A DNA stretch of 64,000 bases from Drosophila pseudoobscura (taxonomy: Eukaryota; Arthropoda; Insecta; Diptera; Drosophilidae): NCBI RefSeq assembly GCF_009870125.1, contig NC_046683.1, positions 47,755,869 to 47,819,868 of the forward strand. The letters run 5' to 3'. Within the stretch, counting starts at the first letter, position 1. Each line of letters starts with the position of its first letter. Under the pieces are notes generated by a model. The model was given only the letters and a program-made list of their open reading frames with translations. It made no database searches and was not told the DNA's origin. Below, one piece after another: positions 48,372 through 58,476 of this stretch. The translations under genes and the position numbers were made by a program.

Positions 48372-49865
48372 GTAAGCGTAAAATCAATTTTATTTGTGCA
48401 CAGTGTGCAATGAGTTACATTGCAAAATATAATGATAGTAAGGGTCTCAAGTGACCAATAAGCTAACAATAAACGGGAGGCAAAAACATTACATTGCATA
48501 ATGGGTCACAACAGCAGCAGCAGAAGCAACAACAACAAGCGCAAAACGGGCCAAAACCAAGTGAATTTTGAATGCGCCTGTGTGTTAGTGTGTGTATCTA
48601 CAGCTGAGTAACGCATTTTTGTTGTATATAGTTGCTTTTCGTACGTTTTACTTGGCCTCAAAAATCAACTTGTGACTTGTTCTTGTTTTGTTGGCTTTTT
48701 TATTATTATTCTACCGATAAATTTACATACATATGCACATGCATACATACTTATGTTGTCTGTAGTCACGTACAGATGGTATGTATTGGTAAAAATCAAT
48801 TTGCCTCAGCTTTAATTGCATTTTATTAAAAACACTTGACAATCTGACGAACAATGCAAAAATGCCTGCTCCATATTTGTTCTACCTTTCTCTTTCTAAC
48901 TTTCATAGTTGCTGCTCACGCGCATCGCCCGTCCTCTGTCTCTCTCTGCCTCGCAAGAACAACTGCTGGTACACGGCGGGTCGCCTCCCTGCGCTCCCCG
49001 TCCAGGCTGCTTAATTTCATAAATCAAGGCAGTGCCAGTTAAAAAACAACAAGAACTATATGTACATACCTTTAGTATAAGCTCCACATAGGCACATACT
49101 ACACACGTATATCGGTTTGTTTCGGCATTCGGAAATTTCCGTAGCCAGCGCACAGTGGTCAAACAATTCAAAACAAGTAGGCGATAATGATATTAGTTCC
49201 CTTTAGCCATTCCCCTATATCAATAAATTTCAGTCTGGTTTTTTCTGGAATACGGCACACAATATCGGCGAATGAAAGTTTTTGACGGTATGTCGATAGC
49301 GGAAAGTTTACAATGAATGTTAGTGTTGGTAAGCATCCGCACCACTGTGCAGCGTACACAGAACAGCTGATGCTTGTCAAATTTTGCTTTTATTGGTGTA
49401 TGTATGCAAGTTCGTGTGTATTTGTGTGTGTGCGCGAGCAAGAGAAGAGACAATTTAGATACCGAGAAAAAAAACTTGACGAGTTTATTCAGTGTTTCGC
49501 GCTAGAAAATCCAATTCAACTTGATATTCGAGCTTACAATTCATGCAAGTACAGAAAATTACTTGATCAAGTGTGGCCTTATCTTGGTTTAGGCCCGGGG
49601 GGTGTGTCTGTCGGTCTCTCTTCACGTTTGGCTCCTTATCAAAATCACGCGACGGTGACGGTGACGCTGCCGCTGCCGCTCGTGCGACTCGCCCGAGCAG
49701 TGTAGCCCCCCAATGAATTTTCAAGGCTGCGCTGATAAATGAAAACTAATCAAATGTTTTTCGTTTCGTTTTGTACCTTTCGCCTGCCGCCTTTGTGCTT
49801 ATCACACAGATAGCAAAATTCTAGTTGAAACGAAGCACCGCTGACACCGACGACGACAACAGAGC
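48372..49865. other. Intergenic or 5'-leader region upstream of P5CDh1
   Basis: CAG/CAA-rich leader-like DNA at 48,505-48,560 holds a 36-codon ATG frame (48,501-48,611) starting MGHNSSSRSNNNKRK. A 62-codon frame (48,854-49,042) begins with a signal-peptide-like stretch, and a 130-codon ATG frame lies at 49,313-49,705. None has a recognisable family. On the minus strand ACTAAAG|GTATGT (edge 49,070) is a very good splice donor, so a minus-strand first exon at roughly 49,070-49,150 is possible. Confidence 0.35.
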
Positions 49866-49873
49866 TTATATAA
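49866..49873 (+). promoter_or_regulatory. TATA box of P5CDh1
   Basis: TTATATAA precedes CCTCAATCC (TCAATC, initiator-like, A at 49,901) by about 33 bases. This start would leave a leader of only about 13 bases before the ATG at 49,914, so additional upstream starts are likely. Confidence 0.5.
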
Positions 49874-49913
49874 CAAGGCAAAAACCGAGACAGGCCCCTC
49901 AATCCAGTAAAAG

Positions 49914-52032
49914 ATGTTGCGATTGCTACGCAATACGCCCGCCAGGTGCTCCGGCCAGCAGCAGAGCGTAATCCAGAGGTAAGTTCCTGTTGATTTTCAA
50001 GTTGAGAGAGAGGTCCATGTAACACCACTTATCCACCGCTGCTAGCCATGTGCGAGGTCTGGGCTCTGCGATTCCGGAGCTCAAGCTAAAGGACTTTAGT
50101 GTCGAGAACGAGCCGATTCTGAGCTACCGCAAGGATTCGCCGGAGCGCAAGGCCCTACAGGAGGCTCTTAAGGCCACGGCCTCTAACTGCGAGGAGATTC
50201 CCATTGTGATAGGCGGCAAGGAGTTCAAGACATCCGATGTGCGGCATCAGGTTATGCCCCACGATCATGCACACAAGCTGGCCCAGTTCTACTATGCCGA
50301 TAAGAAGCTCCTGCAGCAGGCCATCAAAACCGCTGTGGAAACGCAGCCCAAGTGGGATCGGGTGCCGCTGGCCGAACGCTTGAATATCTGGGAGAAGGCC
50401 GCTGATCTGATGGCCACAAAGTACCGCCAGGAATTGAACTCGGCCACCATGTTGGGACAGTCCAAGACGGTCATTCAAGCCGAAATCGATGCGGCAGCAG
50501 AGCTGATTGACTTCATACGGTAAATGGGGAAAGTCAGCCTCAAGGGAATAGCATTCCTAATGTCTGGATTCATTTACATGCAGATTGAATGCCTACTTCC
50601 TGAAGGAGGTCTCCAAATATCGTCCCATTAGTGAGGACATCAAGGTCACCAAGAATTCCATGCGATATCGGGGCATCGACGGCTTTATTGCCGCTGTCAG
50701 CCCCTTTAACTTCACGGCCATTGGCGGCAACTTGTCCTACACCCCCGCTTTGATGGTAGGACGACCAAGCCCATAAAATTCCCAATCAATTAAGCTAACA
50801 CCCTGTGCACTCCCGTCTCGTTTTCCAGGGCAATGCTGTGCTGTGGAAGCCCTCTGACACGGCCATGCTTTCCAATTGGCGCATTTTCAATATCATGCGC
50901 GAGGCAGGAGTGCCCGATGGCGTTGTTAACTTTGTGCCAGCCGATGGGCCGGTGTTCGGAGACACGATTACGGCCAGTCCCCACCTGGCAGGCATCAATT
51001 TCACCGGCTCTGTGCCGTAAGTAAGAGTCGGATTATTGATTTCTGTTCTATATTGTATTATATCTCTCGGACAGAACATTCAACCGCTTGTGGAAACAGG
51101 TGGGCAACAATATTGACAACTACATCAACTTTCCCCGCTTGATTGGCGAGTGTGGTGGCAAGAACTTCCACTTCGTGCACAAATCGGCGGACGTCCAGTC
51201 GGTAGTCACATCGACAATACGCTCGGCCTTCGAGTACTGCGGACAGAAGTGCTCGGCTTGCTCGCGCATGTATGTGCCCGAGTCTCTGTGGCCAGAGGTT
51301 GGTTGGTCGAGCGCCATTCAGCACTGATTGCCCCCTACTAATCTGTTTGACCTTCAACTCTCTCCGCAGATCAAGGCTGGCCTGCAGTGCGAGGCGGAGA
51401 AACTAAAAATAGGCGATGTCCAAGACATCAGCAGCTTCACATCGGCTGTCATTGATGACAAAGCATTTAAACGCATTACCAGCTATATAGAGCATGCCAA
51501 GAAGTCTCCAAACCTGGAGATAATCGCCGGCGGTACCTACTCGGACAGCAAGGGCTACTTTGTAAATCCAACCATTGTGGTTAGCAAAGATCCCAAGGAT
51601 CGGATCATGGTTGAGGAGATCTTCGGGCCCGTGCTGACCATCTATGTGTACAAGGAAGCGGACTTGGCGGAGACCATGAAGCTGGTTCACACCTCCACAA
51701 AGTTTGCCCTAACTGGCGCAATATTCGGACAAGACGAGTAAGCGTATAGCCTGAAACTCGTAAATATGTTTTTTAATTTCTTTAATCCTTTGCAAAGGAA
51801 TTGGGTCCAAACCGCTTTGGAGGAGTTCAAATGGGCTGCCGGAAACTTCTACATCAATGACAAGTCGACCGGATCTGTTGTGGGCCAACAGCCATTCGGT
51901 GGCGGTCGGATGTCCGGTACCAACGACAAGGCTGGCGGACCCCACTACATTCTACGCTGGACTTCACCGCAGTCCATCAAGGAGACGTTTGTGCCCCTGC
52001 GTGACGTCAACTATCCCTACATGAGCGAATAA
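49914..52032 (+). CDS. P5CDh1: Delta-1-pyrroline-5-carboxylate dehydrogenase, mitochondrial (ALDH4 family)
   Basis: Oxidises L-glutamate gamma-semialdehyde (from delta-1-pyrroline-5-carboxylate) to glutamate with NAD+, the second step of proline breakdown in the mitochondrial matrix. Seven exons: 49,914-49,978; 50,046-50,519; 50,584-50,755; 50,829-51,016; 51,075-51,297; 51,370-51,737; 51,798-52,032. They join to 574 residues, close to the usual ALDH4A1 length. The N-terminus MLRLLRNTPARC is Arg-rich and lacks acidic residues, as in matrix targeting. ALDH landmarks are present: ALMGNAVLWKPSD, NFTGSVP, LIGECGGKNFHF (general-base Glu about residue 325), EYCGQKCSACSRMYVP (catalytic Cys about 359), EEIFGPVL, GNFYINDKSTGSVVGQQPFGG and GGPHYILRWTSPQ near the C-terminus. 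All introns are GT-AG; that after exon 5 has an unusual GTTGGT donor. D. melanogaster has a second P5CDh paralogue, so the '1' in the symbol rests on remembered gene order. Confidence 0.95.
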
Positions 52033-52690
52033 GCTGATGAAAGATGATGATGAAAGTGAAGGAGAGGAGCAAAGGAGCCGAGAAGCAAAAGCTAAAACCG
52101 ACAGGAATCTCATATAACTACTAACTATATAAATATATATAAATGTATATGTATTTTGTTGAACTATTTTTAAACAACACCCAAACGCCCACCCCTATCC
52201 CAGCCCCGTAACACCTGCCCTAGTTCAGATAGTTAATGTTGTGCACACACACACACGAATCTCGGATGAGAGCGAGAATCCATGAGAATGAAAAACTGTT
52301 GTAAATTGATATGCTGATTACCCTTTTAAACCGTCACACACACACACACACACACGAACACAACCACATGATTATATGCCGCGAATACTAATCTAATATC
52401 TATAAAACCTAAAGTTTGAAACGTATTGTGATTACTTAATTATATAATTTTTTTAAATTATGTTTGTCCGCCTTTTGTTTTTATCCTTACGTTGATGTAT
52501 TCTGTTTGTTTTCAGTTGGGATCTGTACAATATGATATACATATATGCCTCTATATACACCACACAAACGTATGTAAAAGCAAACAAACACTTGACAATA
52601 CATTTCGAATACTAAATGTGAAAGATCATAAAAGAGATAAATGGAAACTTAGTAACATACAGTAAAAATAAATATTTAAATTTCAAAACT
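52033..52690 (+). other. P5CDh1: P5CDh1 3' untranslated region
   Basis: After the TAA there is a long AT-rich tail with two CA runs (52,243-52,256 and 52,336-52,354). The best polyadenylation signal is AATAAA at 52,667-52,672. The end point is approximate. Confidence 0.55.
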
Positions 52691-53242
52691 AATCAGAATA
52701 TGCACTATTTTTATTATTACAAGGGAAGGTTACTGTTGCTCCCCCAAATGTTGAGATGTAGGATGTCATCTGCTCCATTTCACAGAATCTACTTATTTAC
52801 TTATTTCCATTTCAGGTAAGATTTTACTAAATTGTCTTTAAAACTCTGTGGATGATGGCAGCATCGGTTGGCGGATTCCTTATTTAATGCGTATTGATGA
52901 AATGTTATTTAGAAATAGATTTCAAACCGATGCTTCATTGCAAAATAAAAAAACCTCTTAATAATTCATGAAATCTTCTATACAAGTTATAATCATAACA
53001 TAATCAATCCCTTAACTCGCTCTTTGAAGAGACAGTCCAAATGCTCTTTTCAGAAGTCTTGAAGAAAGCGTTAGATAACGAGATCTTATACCTATTGTTG
53101 ATTAAACCGCATTGCGAAAGAAATTATACTTTTGTAACGAATTGCTTGGACGATCGTTCTTAAGTTAGATGCATATACGCATGTGCACATGATAGATATA
53201 CTTACTGTGTAAATAAAACAGAAGGATCTGCGAAAAGGTAAT

Positions 53243-53830
53243 ACCTTGCAAAGGAACGTAGAGTAGGTAAAGACGAGCGGGAACGTTGTGAACCCCGGCT
53301 CTACAATTTAATCATATGTCGTTTAGGAAGGATTTTACAATAATAAAAATAACAAAAAAAATAAAAGAAATTAATCGATCAAACCGTTTGGGATATTAGA
53401 TTTTATCTGTTTCCATTTTTCTTAAATTTCTTTTTTTACATCTGTCTCTTTTTTTTCTATTCTCCCGACAACACAAGCTCTTTGACTTTATCTCGCTCTT
53501 TTCCGTAACACCGCGTTCACTGCACGACTACAGTGTGAGAGAGAGAGAGAGTGCGAGAGGTAGTACATTGCAAAGGTAGAGTAGATAAAAATGCGCTTAA
53601 GAGCCAAAAGGGACATGATTTTACCCAAAAAAATGAATCGACCGAACCGTTTGGGACATTTTTATATATCAGATTTAATCTACTTCCTTTTATCTTAAAA
53701 GTTTCGTTGTACATCTGTCCCTTTTTTTTCTATTCTCACACCAACCAAAAGCTTTTTATCTCGCTCTTTTCCATAAGACCGCGCACACTGCACGACTAAC
53801 AGTGTGTGAGAGAGAGAGAAGGGGTAGGCG
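53243..53830. repeat. Two diverged tandem copies, period ~322 bp, each ending in a GA run
   Basis: Copy one (about 53,243-53,553) and copy two (about 53,566-53,826) share, in order: TTGCAAAGG...GTAGAGTAG, ATTTTAC, AAACCGTTTGGGA, ACATCTGTC, TTTTTTTTCTATTCTC, TTTATCTCGCTCTTTTCC, ACTGCACGACTA, CAGTGTGAGAGAGAGAGAG. GA runs lie at 53,535-53,551 and 53,807-53,820. Copy two runs directly into GGCGCGTGGAACGAGTAGCG, the same phrase found in the DINE-1-like element at 39.9 kb, so both copies probably belong to a Helitron-type element. Confidence 0.75.
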
Positions 53831-54150
53831 CGTGGAACGAGTAGCGTAGCCACTGCAATTTTATTTGTTCATTCTGTCTATAATAATAATGATACGTTTT
53901 GATCCAGCAGATCCGTCACTCTGGTAGATATGGTCTCTGCATCAAGAATGTATATACTTTGCGGGGTCCGAAACGCTTTCTTCTGGGTTTTGCACATCTA
54001 CTTTCACCACAAATCTAATGTACCCCTATATCTACCAGATTGCCGAATCTGGATCAGATCGAGTCATTATTATAATCAAAAGGAACAAATCAATTTGCAG
54101 TGGCCTCACACCACAAATCTAATACATCCCAAAACTTTCGACTACGGGAT
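53827..54150. mobile_element. DINE-1/ISY-like Helitron, rearranged inverted copies
   Basis: A plus-strand segment GTAGCCACTGCAATTTTATTTG...CTCTGGTAGATATGG (53,848-53,932) recurs in reverse as ATATCTACCAGATTGCCG...CAATTTGCAGTGGC (54,027-54,105). Between them lies GCATCAAGAATGTATATACTTTGCGGGGTCCGAAACG..CACCACAAATCTAATGTACCCC (with interruptions), which resembles the DINE-1 terminal part. ACCACAAATCTAATACATCCC is repeated again at about 54,108-54,129. No coding capacity. Family identification is from memory and should be checked against a repeat library. Confidence 0.65.
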
Positions 54151-54595
54151 ATTTGTATTGATGTTTTGGAATATGTTAGGCCGTGTGCTTATAAATGGCA
54201 AGGCAAGTCCTATGTTTGGCAATCGAAAAATATTCAGGAAACCCATTAGTGAAATTATTCAAATTGTAAACTTAATCCCCTATGTGTTATATAAGAAAAA
54301 AAATAGTTTCTATTGAAATAAGAGTCTTAAACAATCATTTAGTGTGTGGTTACGGTTTTATTGACCGCCAGTTCTCATTTCGGATTATTTCAATTTAAAA
54401 TGTAGGCTCTATAATATAAGGCATATGAAATCAAAAAAAAGAAAAGGATTTTACAGATTGGCAATATATTATTGCATATGATGCCATAGTGTAACTGCTG
54501 TGTATTGGTATAATGATGTAGAGACTACTCTACAAAGATTTCTTATCCGTTAGAATATAGAATATTATATATAGTGTGTGAGCGCACTCGTAAAT

Positions 54596-57500
54596 CTAGT
54601 CAAATTTTATTGAATTGACGCCTGTGTCAATTGCGCCGCCCCGATAGCTGCCGCGCTTCTTCTTGGTCTTCTCGTGTTTGAAGGACTTGCCGCGGGTGTG
54701 CTTCAGGTCGATGTTGGCCCGTTCGCCCCAGGAGCCGGCAGCGTTTTTCTATACAGGGGGTACGGTTCGCGTAAGTATAAAATTGTTTAAACAGATTTAA
54801 TTCTAATTACATAACAAATCTGCATACATCTGCGCGCGTTTGTGTGTGTACGTGCTTGTGGGTGGGGGGAGGGAGGGAGAACTTAACTAGATCTAATTGT
54901 CGAAGGTGATTTTTTTGTTTGGCTTCGGCGCTGAGGAGTCGAAGGATTTGTTGCCGAAACCGCCGCCGCGCCCGCCGCCGCCACGGCCACCAAAGCCGCG
55001 TCCGCCGCGGTCGCCTCCACGCCCTCCTCCAAAGCTGCCGCGGTCGCCTCCACGTCCACCGCCAAAGCCTCCGCGTCCGCCACCACCACGTCCGCCAAAG
55101 CCGCGTCCGCCGCGGTCGCCTCCACGGCCACCGCCAAAGCCGCCGCCGCCGCGGTCACCTCCACGACCACCGCCAAAGCCGCCACCGCGTCCACCGCCAC
55201 GTCCCTCGAATGGCTTCTTATCAAAGCCACCAAAGCTACGGCGATCGCCCATCTTCTTGAATCCACCGCCCTCGCCGCCTTCCTCGCCGCCGTTCTGATT
55301 GTTGCTCTCCCAGGTGCTGCGATCCGGACGTCCGGCAAAGCCGGAGCCTCCACGTCCGCCGCGTCCGTTGTGCTTCTTGAAGCCGTCGCCATTCTGCAAG
55401 GGAGAAAGGCCAAAGAGGGCAAACCACAAATTAGCAAACGATTTGCAGATGTATAAAACGAATGAGTAGGAAACGTAGGTTGGCCGTCAAGTGCCACAAA
55501 TGATTTGAGTTTTTTGTCGGGACGTCTTGTCTTGCTAATTTGTGTGTTTTGCCCCCCGCCCCTGGCTGCGTAATTCTTCAGAGAAGCCCTCCTAGCCCTA
55601 ACCACATGCCTCTGCACGCACACACACAAACACACACGTCTGACGCGACTCAAATGCATTTGCGGCACTCACCTTGGCCTCAAAGGACATGTCTTGGACT
55701 CGGGCATCGACGAGAACCTCCTCTGTCCGCACGCGACGGAAGGGAGAACGACGTCGGCCACTCCCACCACCGCCTCCGCTGCTGTTCAACTGCCTGCTAT
55801 TGTGGCTGTTGTTGTGGTTGTTGGGAGTGGAGGTGAAACCATTCTGCTGTGGTTTTGCAACAGATTAATCTCTCAATTGCTTGACAGGATTTGTATGGAG
55901 GAATGGACAAAGGGAAAGATAAAACTCACCTTTTGGTCTCCCGATTTGACAAAGTTGTTGTACTTCTTGTTGGGTGTGGCCTCCTCCTCATCCCCGCCGC
56001 TGAACTTGCGCTTCTGGCCAGCCTTGGCGTCACCGTTGGCCTTAGGCTTCTCCTCTTCGGAGTCATCGCTGTCGCTGTCGTCGCTGCTTTCCTTGGCCTT
56101 CTTGGCCGCTGGCTTCTTGGCAGCTGGTGCTTTCTCCTCGTCGGAAGAGTCATCCGAGGAGGAGTCGTCCTTCTTGGCCGGTGCCGCAGTCTTCTTCACT
56201 GCCGGCTTGACAGCAGCAGGAGCCTCATCATCACTGGAGGAGTCTTCGCTGCTCGATTTGGCCGCCTTAGCTGCAGGCTTTGCTGCAGCCTTGGCTGCAG
56301 GCTTGGCTGCGGGCTTAGCTGCAGGCTTGGCCTTAGACTTGGGCTTTTCGTCCTCAGAGCTCTCGCTATCATCCGAAGAGTCTTCGGATTCACCTGCCTT
56401 CTTGGCTGGAGTAGCAGCGGGTTTGGCTGCCAGCTTGGCAGCAGGCTTCTTGGCTGGCTCTTCCTCATCGGAATCGCTGTCATCGCTGGATGACTCTACC
56501 TTCTTGGCCGGAGTGGCCTTTGCAGCTGATTTGGCTGGGGCAGCCGCCTTCTTGGGTGGCTCCTCATCGGAATCGCTCTCCTCACTGGACGAATCGACTT
56601 TCTGGGCTGGAGCAGCCTTGGCTGGACTTGCCTTCACTGGAGCTGCCTTCTTGGGTGCCTCGTCCTCCGAGGAACTATCTTCGCTGGAGGAAGCAGCAAC
56701 CTTCTTGGGGGCTGCCTTAGCTGGAGCCTTTGCTGCCGGCTTTTCTTCTTCCTCGGAGTCCTCTTCGCTCGAAGAGGTGGCGGGCTTGACCACAGCTGTC
56801 TTGGCCGGGGCAAGTGCAGGCTTCTTCTTGGCTGGCTCCTCATCGGAATCGCTACCCTCACTGGAGGTTTCGGGCTTCTTGGCAGGCGCAGGCTTTGCTG
56901 CTGCCTTGGCCGCTGGTTTGGCCGTTTCCTCCTCGGAGCTGCTGTCGTCGCTGCTGGAGGCCGCCTTTTTGGCTGGAGTTGTCTTGACTGGTGTCTTGGC
57001 CACGGCAGCTGGTTTCTTATCCTCTTCAGAGTCGTCGCTGTCCTCACTGGAGGAAGCAGCAGCCTTCTTGGCCGGAGCGGCCTTTACTGGCACTGCTGGC
57101 TTCTTTGGTGGCTCTTCGTCTGAGGAACTATCATCACTGCTCGAGGCCTTGACCACCTTAGCAGCTTTGCCGTTTGTCAACGCAACAGCGGCTGGCTTCT
57201 TCGCCGGCACTGGAGCCTCATCAGAGTCGTCTGAATCACTGTCACTATCAGCAGCTGCTGCCTTAATTGCTGGAATTTTTGTCGAGCTCTTGGTCTGGTA
57301 AAACTGTAAGATCTCACTCAGCTTCGGCGTGTTCTTGCCCACTGTGGCCTGTATAAACGTATAAAATTCTTGGTTAGTAAATAGCACGTGGTCGCGGTCG
57401 CATGCACGAGACAGGAAGATTCGGATATACAAGAACGGCTGGTCCACTCTTCAGAACCATCCAGATATGTTCAACCTGCTGTCTCAAACAGCAACCTGCA

Positions 57501-57672
57501 CGCAAAAACACGAGCTGCATGCTTTTGAGTGCATTAGAAGCTGCATTAGCCGCATAGAAAAAAATACACTTACTGCCTTCGTCTTTTGTTGGAACACCTT
57601 GGCCAGGTTCTTGTCCTTAGATTGTATATACTCTAATACAATAGCGTCGGTTAGTTTCAATAGGTCCGCCAT
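54596..57672 (-). CDS. Nopp140: Nopp140, canonical (True) isoform, nucleolar/Cajal-body phosphoprotein
   Basis: Chaperone of box C/D and H/ACA snoRNPs in nucleolus and Cajal bodies. Exons on the minus strand: 57,672-57,574; 57,348-55,930; 55,843-55,673; 54,748-54,596, giving 613 residues. The N-terminus has a LisH-like helix region ([20 protein letters not shown]... to QFYQT). The large second exon encodes about 13 acidic Ser clusters of the type [13 protein letters not shown]2 targets, alternating with Lys/Ala/Pro stretches ([10 protein letters not shown]), the hallmark of the family. The third exon encodes [25 protein letters not shown] and the last exon [38 protein letters not shown] and NSIKFD-stop; together they form the conserved SRP40/Nopp140 C-terminal domain. 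The ATG lies 96 bases below a DRE site. A likely polyadenylation signal (TTTATT on the plus strand) is at 54,357-54,362. Confidence 0.95.
54893..57672 (-). CDS. Nopp140: Nopp140, RGG isoform with alternative C-terminus
   Basis: Shares the first three exons of the canonical form (57,672-57,574; 57,348-55,930; 55,843-55,673), then splices to 55,393-54,893 and stops, for 729 residues. The alternative last exon begins [19 protein letters not shown], has an acidic Gly/Asn section ([14 protein letters not shown]), and continues with about 20 RGG-type repeats ([22 protein letters not shown]) before [14 protein letters not shown]. This replaces half of the conserved C-terminal domain by a GAR region like those of fibrillarin and nucleolin. 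Two Nopp140 isoforms, True and RGG, are known in D. melanogaster; both exons keep frame and splice signals here. The canonical last exon would lie in the 3' untranslated region of this transcript. Confidence 0.93.
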
Positions 57673-57764
57673 ATTTATTTCAATTGTTTGACTTTACTTA
57701 AACTTTTAATACCAGCCACACGCCTGCTCACAAATAAAAAGAAATACACACGTGTTTTGTGCGG

Positions 57765-57840
57765 GCTTATCGATAAAATATACGGTCTGACCCTCAGAAA
57801 TATACCGTCTCATTTTCAAAATATACCGATGAAAAAAAAC
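57765..57840. promoter_or_regulatory. DRE and ATATACC cluster upstream of Nopp140
   Basis: A perfect DRE, TATCGATA (57,768-57,775), the DREF/BEAF-32 site typical of fly housekeeping promoters, lies 96 bases above the Nopp140 ATG. Next to it are AATATACGGTCTGACC (57,778), AAATATACCGTCT (57,798) and AAATATACCGATG (57,820), a local repeat of an ATATACC/GGTATAT motif. Confidence 0.65.
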
Positions 57841-58362
57841 CCGCTTGACCCCCCTCTATTTAAACAGGTGAACAACTTGCGGCGAACCGCGGAAAATAAT
57901 ACTGTTTGTGAATTCTTTTAGATCCATTCTATCCTTCTTCTTTACTTACAAAAAAGAGACCACGATATCTTTCACCTAAACTGCCCTAAAATTCTACAAT
58001 TTCATAGTTTTCGTGGAGCGTATTTAAATACCCATTGGCCGTGAATGGGTTAATCGCTCTCAATTATCGAAAATCATATCACTAGATTTTAATATTCGGT
58101 TTAGTATTAATAGCTAGCTAGGACCATCAGTGTGAACACATATTTTAGTCATTTTTTTGACAAATACTTGTGTTTTGATCTATGGGGATTTCAAACGATA
58201 TCAGTCTCAAAATGTCACCAATTCAAAAACAGCACAAAAAAAATTCAAACTAGCACAAAACAATATGGTCGTATCACCAACTGCATAGACTTTCTTTAAT
58301 AATTCTTAATTTAATAATTTTCAGTTTCAGGAATCCCCAGACTGTATCCAATCGTTCGCAGC
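57841..58362. other. Divergent intergenic region, Nopp140 to F-box gene
   Basis: AT-rich spacer with no gene seen. The wider 800-bp interval between the two start codons has DRE elements near both ends, one for each gene. Confidence 0.6.
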
Positions 58363-58382
58363 AATCGATAGTACTATCGATA
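58363..58382 (+). promoter_or_regulatory. Palindromic double DRE upstream of the F-box gene
   Basis: ATCGATAGTACTATCGAT (58,364-58,381) is a perfect 18-base palindrome made of two facing DRE cores; with flanks it gives a full TATCGATA at 58,375-58,382. It sits about 95 bases above the ATG, the expected place for a DREF-type promoter. Confidence 0.7.
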
Positions 58383-58476
58383 GTTTTGCCTTCAATGCAA
58401 GACAACACTAGAAAATTCTATAAAAATAAACAATAACCGTATACAATTCGTGTAACAATATTCATTTCCCTCGGCC

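Noticed and set aside
48854..49042. 62-codon frame beginning with a signal-peptide-like hydrophobic stretch
   Set aside because: The downstream part is Arg/Ser-rich with no cysteine pattern or family, and no promoter or polyadenylation signal frames it. It is noted only as a weak candidate within the P5CDh1 upstream region.
55694..57301. 535-codon plus-strand frame opposite Nopp140
   Set aside because: It is the antisense shadow of the Ser/Asp/Glu and Lys/Ala-rich Nopp140 repeats. It is low complexity and crosses Nopp140 splice sites.
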